This document shows positions 34,783 through 44,938 of a stretch of 64,000 nucleotides of DNA, one piece after another. The stretch comes from an uncultured Rhodospirillaceae bacterium (GTDB taxonomy: Bacteria; Pseudomonadota; Alphaproteobacteria; Rhodospirillales; Magnetospirillaceae): assembly GCA_903901915.1 (NCBI GenBank), contig CAIUSV010000088.1, positions 1 through 64,000 of the forward strand, read 5' to 3'. The notes under the pieces are model-generated. The model was not told the DNA's origin and made no database searches. It saw nothing but the letters and a program-made list of their open reading frames with translations. Every line of letters starts with the position of its first letter. The stretch's first letter is position 1. The position numbers and the translations under genes are program-made.

Positions 34783-36294
34783 ATGGCGCTCGGTCCCCGG
34801 CTGGATATCCGCCAGACGCAGTCTCTGGTGATGACGCCACAGCTGCAGCAGGCGATCAAGCTGCTGCAGCTGTCCAACTTCGAGCTTGCGACCTTCATCG
34901 ACCAGGAACTCGAGCGCAACCCGCTGCTGGAGCGGGAAGAGGCCGACCACGGCGCCGAACGCACCGAGCCCAAGGCCGACGCCGCCGACCTGCCGGTGCT
35001 GGATTCCGCCCCGCCCGAGACGCCACTACTGGACGGTATGTCGGCCAGTACCGCCGAGGACGGCTTCGACGTCGATTACGACAATACCTTCAACAACGAC
35101 AGCAACAGCGACGCGGTCGAAGGCGAGGCCTTCGGCCAGTGGGGAAGCAAAGGCGGCGGCAGCCATAATTTCGACGACGGCGAATCCAACCTGGACCAGA
35201 TCGTCGCCGGCGAATTGTCGCTGCGCGATCACCTGACGGCGCAGATCAACGTCGATATCCCCGATCCCGCCGACCGCATCATCGGGTTGCACCTGATCGA
35301 GATGCTGGACGAGGCCGGCTACCTGATCGGCGACCTGGCCGAATTGGCCGACAAGCTGGGCTGTCCGCCGGAACGGGTGGAACGGGTGCTGAAGCGGGTG
35401 CAGGGATTCGACCCGGTCGGCGTCTTCGCCCGCTCGCTCAAGGAATGCCTGGGGTTGCAACTGGCCGAACGCAACCGCCTCGATCCCGCCATGCAGGCGC
35501 TGCTGGATCATCTGGAACTGCTGGCGCGGCGCGACCTGCCCGGCCTGATGAAGGCCTGCGGCGTCGATGCCGAGGACCTGGCCGATATGATCGGCGAGAT
35601 CAAGGCGCTCGACCCCAAGCCGGCGTTGCGCTTCGACCATGTGGTGGCCCAACCCATCACCCCCGACGTACTGATGCGCCGGGCCCAGGACGGCAGTTGG
35701 CTGGTGGAGTTGAACTCCGACACCCTGCCCCGCGTGCTGGTCAACACCCGCTACTATTCCAAGATCGCCGCCGGTGCCCGCAGCAAGGACGACAAGACCT
35801 ATATCAGCGAACGCTTCCAGTCGGCCAACTGGCTGGTCAAGTCGCTGCACCAGCGCGCCACCACCATTCTCAAGGTCGCCACCGAACTGGTACGCCAGCA
35901 AGATGCCTTCTTCCGCCTCGGCGTCCAACACCTGCGGCCGCTGGTACTGCGCGACATCGCCACCGCCATTTCCATGCACGAAAGCACGGTCAGCCGCGTC
36001 ACCTCCAACAAATACATCGCCACGCCGCGCGGCATCTACGAACTGAAGTACTTCTTCACCCAGGCGATCAACTCGGCCGACGGCGGCAACGCCCATTCCG
36101 CCGAGGCAGTGCGCCACCGCATCAAGGTGCTGATCGACGCCGAAGGGGTGGCGGTGCTGTCCGACGACCGCATCGTCGAAATCCTCAAGACGGACGGCAT
36201 CGACATCGCCCGGCGAACGGTGGCAAAATACCGGGAAGCCATGAACATCGCCTCGTCGGTTCAACGGCGGCGCGAAAAGTCCCTGGGCATGTGA
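34783..36294 (+). CDS. rpoN: RNA polymerase sigma-54 factor RpoN
   Basis: 503 residues. Region I begins LDIRQTQSLVMTPQLQQAIKLLQ, the activator-interacting segment. An acidic linker (about 50-125) precedes the core-binding domain, a central HTH lies at about 385-410, and the RpoN box ARRTVAKYRE is near the C-terminus (about 480). Recognises -24/-12 promoters needed for nitrogen regulation and often flagella. It starts 8 bp after lptB. Downstream comes ptsN, but the usual hpf/raiA gene is absent between them. Confidence 0.97.
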   Translation: MALGPRLDIRQTQSLVMTPQLQQAIKLLQLSNFELATFIDQELERNPLLEREEADHGAERTEPKADAADLPVLDSAPPETPLLDGMSASTAEDGFDVDYDNTFNNDSNSDAVEGEAFGQWGSKGGGSHNFDDGESNLDQIVAGELSLRDHLTAQINVDIPDPADRIIGLHLIEMLDEAGYLIGDLAELADKLGCPPERVERVLKRVQGFDPVGVFARSLKECLGLQLAERNRLDPAMQALLDHLELLARRDLPGLMKACGVDAEDLADMIGEIKALDPKPALRFDHVVAQPITPDVLMRRAQDGSWLVELNSDTLPRVLVNTRYYSKIAAGARSKDDKTYISERFQSANWLVKSLHQRATTILKVATELVRQQDAFFRLGVQHLRPLVLRDIATAISMHESTVSRVTSNKYIATPRGIYELKYFFTQAINSADGGNAHSAEAVRHRIKVLIDAEGVAVLSDDRIVEILKTDGIDIARRTVAKYREAMNIASSVQRRREKSLGM

Positions 36295-36460
36295 TGGTGC
36301 AACGCAACTTTCGGCCATGCTTGACTCGGGGACGGAGCGGAACTATGGTCCGGCCCTCCCCCGAGGATCCGCTGGGACGGGGGCGCCGTGGCGGCGGGAA
36401 TACACCCCGCGCAACGGTGAAGGGATCGGATCGTTTTGGTCCGCAAGATAGGGTGGATTG

Positions 36461-36925
36461 ATGGAAATCACCGACCTGATCAGCCCGGCCGCCGTCATTC
36501 CCAATCTTCGCGCCACCTCGAAGAAGCAGGCGCTGCAAGATCTGGCGAAGAAGGCGGCGGAGATCACCGGGCTGCACGAGCGGGCCATCTTCGACGTGCT
36601 GCTGGAGCGCGAAAGGCTGGGAACCACCGGCGTCGGCAACGGCATCGCCATTCCCCACGGCAAGCTGCCGGCGCTTGACCGCCTCTACGGCGTCTTCGCC
36701 CGGCTGGAAAAGCCGATCCATTTTGAATCCATCGACGAGCAGCCGGTCGATCTGATCTTCCTGCTGCTGGCCCCGGAATCGGCCGGCGCCGACCACCTCA
36801 AGGCCCTGGCCCGGGTGTCGCGGCTGTTGCGCGACAAGGGCGTGTGCGAAAAGCTGCGCGGCACCGATAAGGCCGATGCACTCTATTCCCTGCTCACCGA
36901 ATCCCCGGCCAGCCGGGCGGCGTAG
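36461..36925 (+). CDS. ptsN: PTS IIA-like nitrogen-regulatory protein PtsN (EIIA-Ntr)
   Basis: 154 residues, one PTS EIIA type-2 domain. The phosphorylated histidine is in GIAIPHGKL (His about 66). It is part of the PtsP-NPr-EIIANtr phosphorelay that links nitrogen and potassium status to several targets. It follows rpoN by 166 bp. The ATG is preceded by GGGTGG. Confidence 0.95.
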   Translation: MEITDLISPAAVIPNLRATSKKQALQDLAKKAAEITGLHERAIFDVLLERERLGTTGVGNGIAIPHGKLPALDRLYGVFARLEKPIHFESIDEQPVDLIFLLLAPESAGADHLKALARVSRLLRDKGVCEKLRGTDKADALYSLLTESPASRAA

Positions 36926-36972
36926 GGCCTTCAGCCAAGCTTGATCGGCCATCCCGGGTGGATGGGCCTAGC

Positions 36973-37005
36973 CGAATTCCGAAGAGTTTCCCTCATCGGA
37001 ATTCG
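36973..37005. terminator. Perfect 10-bp inverted repeat between convergent ptsN and secA
   Basis: CGAATTCCGA (36973-36982) and TCGGAATTCG (36996-37005) are exact reverse complements around a 13-base loop. The position, 48 bp after ptsN and 12 bp after the secA stop on the other strand, suits a bidirectional terminator. The arms are not GC-rich and there is no T-run, so other roles such as a protein site are possible. Confidence 0.45.
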
Positions 37006-37017
37006 CTATCACTCCCC

Positions 37018-39708
<2,691 letters not shown>

Positions 39709-39848
39709 GAAGCTTCCTCGGGCGAGAGTGAAAGGGAAGACCTTTTGCGACGCGCAAGAGATAGAGGCCGGCCCGCCTTCTGTCAATGTCGGGGGGGCGC
39801 GACACGCCGCAGTTGGGGACGGCGAACGCCTGAGGTATAAGGACCCCA

Positions 39849-39933
39849 GGCCCCTTGGCGGAACAGGTAGACGCAAGCGACTTAAAATCGCTCGCCTTCG
39901 GGCGTGCCGGTTCGATTCCGGCAGGGGCCACCA
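39849..39933 (+). tRNA. tRNA-Leu (anticodon UAA)
   Basis: Full cloverleaf: acceptor GGCCCCT (39849-39855) pairs with AGGGGCC (39923-39929). The D arm is GCG...CGC. The anticodon stem AGCGA/TCGCT encloses CTTAAAA, giving anticodon TAA. A long variable arm CGCC-TTCG-GGCG follows, then T arm GCCGG-TTCGATT-CCGGC. The discriminator A39930 is followed by an encoded CCA. The class II long variable arm confirms leucine. An imperfect copy of the 3' part lies at 41873. Confidence 0.97.
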
Positions 39934-40349
39934 TTGCACCATCTCCGCGCTGAAAAATGGACTCTGCCCCCATTTTCCTCGCCCGCATCAACCAGAACCG
40001 TGACAAGCGGTGGGCCGGCGACGTGTCATTCGGAGTGCGTTGCCGGTTCTGGTCCGAACGACCGACAACCTCCCTTTGTCGACCGCGCCATTTACGCCTG
40101 TTGCGGCGCGCCCTGAAGCCACTCGCCCACACGCGGGCGGGTCCATGGAGATGTGTGCCTCCCGTAGCCCGGCAGGTTTGGGCATAGCGCACTGGAATAG
40201 ACGCTTTGCCGGGTGGGATTTTCGGAGATGGTCTCGATGCGAGCTTACATTAAGTAAGTTCCATAATGCGCGCCTTCAGCTTATGGTTATCCTTTCGGCG
40301 AAGGCTCCACAAGGAGTGCGTTGCGGTTAGGGCGGAGGAGCGCAGGGAA
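39934..40349 (+). other. 416-bp gap after tRNA-Leu containing its probable terminator
   Basis: AAAATGG (39954-39960) and CCATTTT (39970-39976) form a hairpin whose distal arm supplies the T-run, the likely tRNA terminator. The remainder has no convincing gene. Base composition is visibly less GC-rich from about 40190 onward (for example TTACATTAAGTAAG near 40244-40257). Short reading frames here have no recognisable features. Confidence 0.5.
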
Positions 40350-41783
40350 ATGTCCGGTTCGATAGGCAGGGGCCGTGCAGACGGACAAAGTCTCGCCACC
40401 CTTGCCGCCATCTCCATCCTGTTCATCGCAGGGAATATTTCTCGTCAATATCTGACGGAATTGGCCGGAAGATACATTAGAGATCAAGTTTTATCGTCCA
40501 TTTTGATCGCATCCATATTGTGGATACTCGGTGGAGTTCTCGCCGACACCGCCGTCAAGGCCGTTATCTTCGGCCGCATACTTCCGCGCATCACCAGACA
40601 CGAGCCTCCTCTCCTGTTGGTGAACCTGTCCACCACGATCATTTTCACCATCGCCCTCGGCGGGTGCATCGTCACCTTCCTTGATGGATCGGTGACCACT
40701 CTGCTGACCACCTCCGGCGCCTTGACCGTGGTTGTCGGCTTCGCCCTGAGGGAGCTGATCCAGGATTTCTTCTGCGGCATCGCCATCAATCTCGAACGGC
40801 CCTTCAAAATGGGGGATTGGGTCGAGGTCCAGAAGGATCTGGTGGCCCGGGTGGTGGAGATCAATTGGCGGGCCACCCACCTGCTGACCGACAGCCACAA
40901 GACCGTGATCGTTCCCAACCGGATGATGGCCAGCAAGAACCTTGTGAACTACAGCCTGCCGGAACGTTCATACCGCGAGAACATGAAGATCGTCCTGGGG
41001 AACGAGCATGATCCCGACCGCATCGTCAGCATCCTGACGGCGGCGATCCTGGCAACGTCCGAGGTCATTCCCGGAGCCAAACACCGGGTCCGCCTCGAAG
41101 GCTTCGACGAACGCGGCACGGTCTGGTCGCTGAAATTCTGGGTCGCCGTCTATTCCGACCGGATTCCAGCCATCCACAATGTGTATGCCAACTGCATCCG
41201 CAACCTCCATGCGGCGGGAATCGAGATTCCTTATAACCGCAGCGAGGTCATCATGTCGGGCCGCTCACTGTCGACGGTTCACGAGACCGCCCGCCAGCGC
41301 AACAACTTCACCATCCTCAGGCGCGTCCAACTCTTCAAGGCCCTACACGACGCCGAGGTGCAGAAAGTTGCCGACCGCCTGAGCGAACTCAACTTCGCCG
41401 CCGATCAGGTGGTGGTGATGCAGGGCGATGCCGGACAATCCCTGTTCGTGCTGGTGGAGGGCCTGCTGACCGTTTCCGTCGATGATCAGGTGGTCGGCAC
41501 CATCCGGGCCGGCAGCGTCTTCGGAGAAATGTCGTTGCTGACCGGCGAACCCCGCAAGGCGACGGTCATGACCCAGACGGCCACCGTCGTGCTGGAAGTC
41601 TCAGCCGAGCTGATGCACGAGATCATGACCAGCCGCCCCAGCATCGTCGACGATCTTGCCCTGATCATGGCCCGGAACAAGACGGTAAAGGCGGTATCAA
41701 GCGGCCCGGAAGCGTCGGTGAAGGGCGAAAGCTCGCTGCTGGCCGATAAGATCCGGACGTTCTTCCGCCGGATCCACACCTAA
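40350..41783 (+). CDS. MscS-type mechanosensitive channel with C-terminal cyclic-nucleotide-binding domain
   Basis: 477 residues. Membrane helices at about 13-30, 42-62, 78-100 and the pore helix 105-135 (TSGALTVVVGFALRELIQDFF), then the MscS beta domain with NLERPFKMGDWVEV and PNRMMASKNLVNYS. From about 330 a cNMP-binding domain follows with VMQGDAGQSLFVLVEG and the phosphate cassette FGEMSLLTGEPRKATV. This architecture is known for cyclic-nucleotide-gated MscS-like channels. ATG 40350 follows GGAGGAG...AGGGA. It is the only gene in a segment bracketed by duplicated tRNA-Leu 3' ends, and its 5' part has lower GC than its neighbours. Confidence 0.93.
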   Translation: MSGSIGRGRADGQSLATLAAISILFIAGNISRQYLTELAGRYIRDQVLSSILIASILWILGGVLADTAVKAVIFGRILPRITRHEPPLLLVNLSTTIIFTIALGGCIVTFLDGSVTTLLTTSGALTVVVGFALRELIQDFFCGIAINLERPFKMGDWVEVQKDLVARVVEINWRATHLLTDSHKTVIVPNRMMASKNLVNYSLPERSYRENMKIVLGNEHDPDRIVSILTAAILATSEVIPGAKHRVRLEGFDERGTVWSLKFWVAVYSDRIPAIHNVYANCIRNLHAAGIEIPYNRSEVIMSGRSLSTVHETARQRNNFTILRRVQLFKALHDAEVQKVADRLSELNFAADQVVVMQGDAGQSLFVLVEGLLTVSVDDQVVGTIRAGSVFGEMSLLTGEPRKATVMTQTATVVLEVSAELMHEIMTSRPSIVDDLALIMARNKTVKAVSSGPEASVKGESSLLADKIRTFFRRIHT

Positions 41784-42200
41784 ATCCGAGGGAGCTTTTA
41801 GCCACAACGGAAGCTTACTTGCGGCTGCGGCGCCACCTTTCCTCACTCCCTTCGCACCGGTGCCGATATCGAGCGTACCGGTTCGATCCCGGCAGGGGCC
41901 ACCATCCTTTGGGATGAGACGCTGGAAAATGGACCCTGCCCCCATTTTCCGACCCCATTTGCCGGCTGGGCGCTACTGTCGGTCGCCGGGCGGCAAGGGT
42001 GTAAAAGCCCCCCGGCGGCTGCGTCGGCATCGCGCAACGGATGGCAGCCCATATCCTACTTTCGTCCTGGAAGGGATTAGTCCTTGTTGGCGGGTGCTGG
42101 GGGAAAGCCGCACCGCCGACTTGCGCTGAAGGCCCGCCGCGCTAGAGTGCGTAACACTGCGCGATCGGCTTGATCAACCCAAGGACAGAAGACCGACGAA
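41784..42200 (+). other. 417-bp gene-free stretch including the tRNA-Leu 3' duplicate
   Basis: Apart from the tRNA-like duplicate described separately (41873-41950), I see no gene, no T-run terminator and no recognisable regulatory site. The sequence before 41873 does not complete a second cloverleaf. Confidence 0.6.
41873..41950 (+). repeat. Imperfect duplicate of tRNA-Leu 3' end plus terminator (putative att site)
   Basis: Bases 41873-41905 match 39902-39934 (tRNA T arm, acceptor 3' strand, CCA) with two differences in 33. The following hairpin AAAATGG...CCATTTT (41926-41948) matches the tRNA terminator at 39954-39976. Spacing between copies is 1971-1972 bp throughout. One difference turns the first T-stem pair into A-C, so this copy is not a working tRNA part. 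The pattern is what integration at a tRNA 3' end leaves behind. No integrase is visible between the copies. Confidence 0.8.
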
Positions 42201-43703
42201 ATGAGCGATCAACGTCGTGCAAAATTCCCGGTTTATTCCCTAGCGATCGGGGTGGTGCTATCGGTGGTCAGCGTCGGGACCCTCATATGGTTCAGCTACC
42301 TCCTGCACGAAAAATTCCACCGCATGATGACCACGGTGCAGGAAAGCAGCGCATTGGTGGAACAGATCCGCTATTACGACGAGGTCCTGACCATGTCGGC
42401 CGGCATGTCGGCCTGGACCGGCAATCCTTCGTGGAAGGAGCGCTATGACCGGGCCGCGGACAGTCTCGACAAAGTCTTCGAGAATCTCCGCCGCGTCGCC
42501 CCGGCGGAGATGAGCGACCGGCTGATGGCGCAGACCTCGACCGCGAATGACCGGCTGATCGAGATGGAGACCCGTTCATTTCAGTTGGTCGAGCAAGGGC
42601 GCAAGAGGGAGGCGTGGGACGTCCTTCAGTCCGACGCCTACAAGACTGAGAAGAATACCTATAAGGCGGGCATCGACGAATTCATCGCCGAATTCGGGGA
42701 CTACATGGCGCAGATTGAGGCGGCGCAGTGGCAATCCGTGATGTGGAATACCGGACTGGGGCTGGCCGGATTGCTGGTGGTTCTCATGAGCTGGCTGGCC
42801 ACCTTCCGCGTCCTCAACCGATTCCATCGCGAGAACCGGCGATTCCAGGAGGGTTTGGAGGGGCTGGTGCGGGAGCGCACCCAGGAGTTGAGCACGGAAA
42901 TCGACGAGCGCAAACGGGCCCAGAAGGAATTGCACGACGCCTACGAGGTCATCACCAGTTCGATCCGCTACGCCGCCCGCATCCAACGGGCGGTGCTTCC
43001 CGATGACGCGGTGATCGGAGAGCGGCTCTCCGACTATTTTATCCTGTGGGAACCACGCGATACCGTGGGCGGGGACATATACTGGTGCGGTGCTTGGGGC
43101 GACAGCCTGCTTGTCATCCTCGGCGACTGCACCGGCCACGGGGTGCCGGGAGCGTTCATGACCCTTATTTCCATCGGCGCCCTGGAGCGGGCCAAGCAAG
43201 CGACCCCCGACGGCGACCTGGAGGCGCTGATCGGCAAGATGCACGCCCTGCTGAAAATCACCCTGGGCCAGCATCAGGACGGCGGCGGCTTGGATGACGG
43301 CATTGAATTGGGGGCCTGCCTGATCAGCCGGGATCAGACGCGGATGGATTTCGTCGGAGCCCGCTTTTCCCTCTTCCGGGTAGGAGGGGAGGGCGTCGAT
43401 GAGATCAAGGGGATAAGGCAGGGACTGGCCTACCGGAGCATTCCTCTGGACCAGAGCTATACCGGCCAGACCATTGCGCTGGAACCCGGTCAAGCCTTCT
43501 TCATGACCTCGGACGGCATGATCGAGCAATTAGGGGGGGCCAAGGGCCTCAGCTTCGGCAAGAAGCGCTTCATGAACCGCCTCCTCGAGCTTCGCGACGC
43601 GCCCATGGCCCAGCAGAAGGAGGCCATCTTGCAATCCCTGCTGGACTACCAGGGCAAACAATCCCGTCGGGACGACGTCTCGGTCATCGGCTTCCGCATC
43701 TAG
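42201..43703 (+). CDS. SpoIIE/PP2C-family serine phosphatase with periplasmic sensor region
   Basis: 500 residues. Membrane helices at about 13-33 and 180-200 enclose a helical periplasmic region. A coiled-coil linker (about 205-245) leads to a SpoIIE-type PP2C domain with metal-site motifs TVGGDIYW, LGDCTGHGVPGAFMT, TSDGMIEQ and RRDDVSVIGF. Such phosphatases act in partner-switch pathways on STAS-domain antagonists or as in SiaA. No anti-sigma or STAS gene is adjacent here. ATG 42201; it follows the tRNA-bracketed segment. Confidence 0.9.
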   Translation: MSDQRRAKFPVYSLAIGVVLSVVSVGTLIWFSYLLHEKFHRMMTTVQESSALVEQIRYYDEVLTMSAGMSAWTGNPSWKERYDRAADSLDKVFENLRRVAPAEMSDRLMAQTSTANDRLIEMETRSFQLVEQGRKREAWDVLQSDAYKTEKNTYKAGIDEFIAEFGDYMAQIEAAQWQSVMWNTGLGLAGLLVVLMSWLATFRVLNRFHRENRRFQEGLEGLVRERTQELSTEIDERKRAQKELHDAYEVITSSIRYAARIQRAVLPDDAVIGERLSDYFILWEPRDTVGGDIYWCGAWGDSLLVILGDCTGHGVPGAFMTLISIGALERAKQATPDGDLEALIGKMHALLKITLGQHQDGGGLDDGIELGACLISRDQTRMDFVGARFSLFRVGGEGVDEIKGIRQGLAYRSIPLDQSYTGQTIALEPGQAFFMTSDGMIEQLGGAKGLSFGKKRFMNRLLELRDAPMAQQKEAILQSLLDYQGKQSRRDDVSVIGFRI

Positions 43704-43737
43704 GCGGTCATGCCCGACAACGATTCCCAGTGTGGCG

Positions 43738-43753
43738 TATCCCTTCGGGGATA
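43738..43753. terminator. UUCG-capped hairpin downstream of the phosphatase gene
   Basis: TATCCC-TTCG-GGGATA is a perfect 6-bp stem with a stable tetraloop 35 bp after the phosphatase stop. No T-run follows, so Rho-independent termination would be weak. Probably a 3' transcript-end structure. Confidence 0.35.
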
Positions 43754-43984
43754 GGCTGATACAAAGTCGGCTTTTGCACCGGTTGCCGCCGGTACCCCCC
43801 CGCACCCGGACTTCCATCATGTAAGTTCCGGCCGGCGGCGGTGTCCCGTCCCAGGATCATGGATGACACCGGGTAAAGAGGCTCTACCGGCCACGCCCTG
43901 CTGCCCCAAGAATGCCGCAAAGCATCCAAACTTCGGACAAGCTTCGGTGCGATCATTATTCGGCAATAAGGTGCAAGGGAGGCG

Positions 43985-44119
43985 ATGATGAACAAATTGG
44001 TGCTCACGGCAGTCGCCCTGTATCTGGCCGCCGAGGGCTTCTCGCTGCTGACCGCGCCCGAGGGGTTGATGCGCGAGGCCGTTGCCAAGGCCGTCGCCGA
44101 GACGACGGTAAATCGGTGA
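43985..44119 (+). CDS. Small hydrophobic protein, 44 residues (unrecognised)
   Basis: An isolated small ORF preceded by a near-perfect ribosome binding site AAGGGAGG ending 2-5 bases before tandem ATG codons (43985 and 43988). Translation starts MMNKLVLTAVALYLAAEGFSL, a hydrophobic helix that could span or anchor to the membrane, followed by a short amphipathic tail ending TTVNR. I do not recognise a family. It lies alone in about 700 bp between the phosphatase and the PAS gene. The strong Shine-Dalgarno sequence and high-GC third positions argue for a real gene. Confidence 0.55.
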   Translation: MMNKLVLTAVALYLAAEGFSLLTAPEGLMREAVAKAVAETTVNR

Positions 44120-44398
44120 ATCGGCCGGATGCCACACCCGCCCCAACGCTGTCTCCTGGTCGCCGTCCTCGACATCCTTGACGAGATCGTGAAGTAGGCT
44201 TGGCGGATTGATTCGCTGATTTCAGCTCGCGACGTGATTGCCTTCATCCTTGCGAACAAGGGATCAAATCGCCAACCGCGCTCGATCATGGCAGGAAGAC
44301 TGCCATATGCCGATCCAAGCTCCTTTGCTCGATACAGTTTGCTCCTTGCATGATCGCGTCCACACGAATTATGTAGCGCGTTGGGTTAGTGGTCGTTC
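44120..44398 (+). other. Gene-free 279 bp before the PAS gene
   Basis: No gene or obvious promoter recognised. A 22-codon frame (ATG 44129 to TAG) ending in VLDILDEIVK exists but is too short to support. Confidence 0.4.
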
Positions 44399-44938
44399 GT
44401 GGGAGCAAAACAATTGTCGGTTTCGACAGCCGGCCTGACCGGCGTGGAACGTTTTCTGGCGTCCGACGGCATTGTGGTGAGCAAGACCGACACCAAGGGC
44501 CGGATCACCTACGCCAACCGGACCTTCCTTGACATCGCCGGCTATAGCGAACGCGAGGTCCTGGGCCGTCCCCACAACATCGTGCGCCATCCGGAGATGC
44601 CGCGGGCGGTGTTCAAGCTGCTGTGGGACACCATCACCGACGGGCGGGAGATTTTCGCCTACGTCATCAACCGGGCCAAGAACGGCGACCACTACTGGGT
44701 ATTCGCCCACGTCACGCCAACCTTCGACCGCGACGGCACCATCACCAGCTTCCATTCCAGCCGCAGGGCGCCGCGCCGCGAGGCGGTCGAGGCGATCCGG
44801 CCGGTCTACCGCGAATTGCGCGACGAAGAGGCAAGGCATTCCGCTCCCGGCGAGGCCGCCGCGGCGGGCGTCGAACTGCTGACAACCAAATTCATCGGCG
44901 CGGGGGGTACCTATGAAGACCTGGTCTTCTCTCTTTAG
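44399..44938 (+). CDS. PAS-domain sensor protein (Aer-like PAS)
   Basis: 179 residues, one PAS domain from about 20 to 125. Motifs [36 protein letters not shown] and [13 protein letters not shown] match Aer/redox-sensing PAS domains that bind FAD. There is no output domain. GTG at 44399 is the longest start, but the TTG at 44414 has GGGAG at better spacing. The end overlaps the chemoreceptor gene by 26 bases, so the PAS protein is probably made together with the receptor and may act as its separate sensory module. Confidence 0.88.
   Translation: MGAKQLSVSTAGLTGVERFLASDGIVVSKTDTKGRITYANRTFLDIAGYSEREVLGRPHNIVRHPEMPRAVFKLLWDTITDGREIFAYVINRAKNGDHYWVFAHVTPTFDRDGTITSFHSSRRAPRREAVEAIRPVYRELRDEEARHSAPGEAAAAGVELLTTKFIGAGGTYEDLVFSL

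Noticed and set aside
41873-41950. Possible second tRNA-Leu gene
   Set aside because: Only the 3' part matches; no D arm or anticodon arm can be folded from the upstream sequence, and the T stem has a mismatch.
43708-44289. 193-codon minus-strand frame between the phosphatase and PAS genes
   Set aside because: No family resemblance, compositionally like an antisense frame, no RBS; the plus-strand small ORF at 43985 has better signals.
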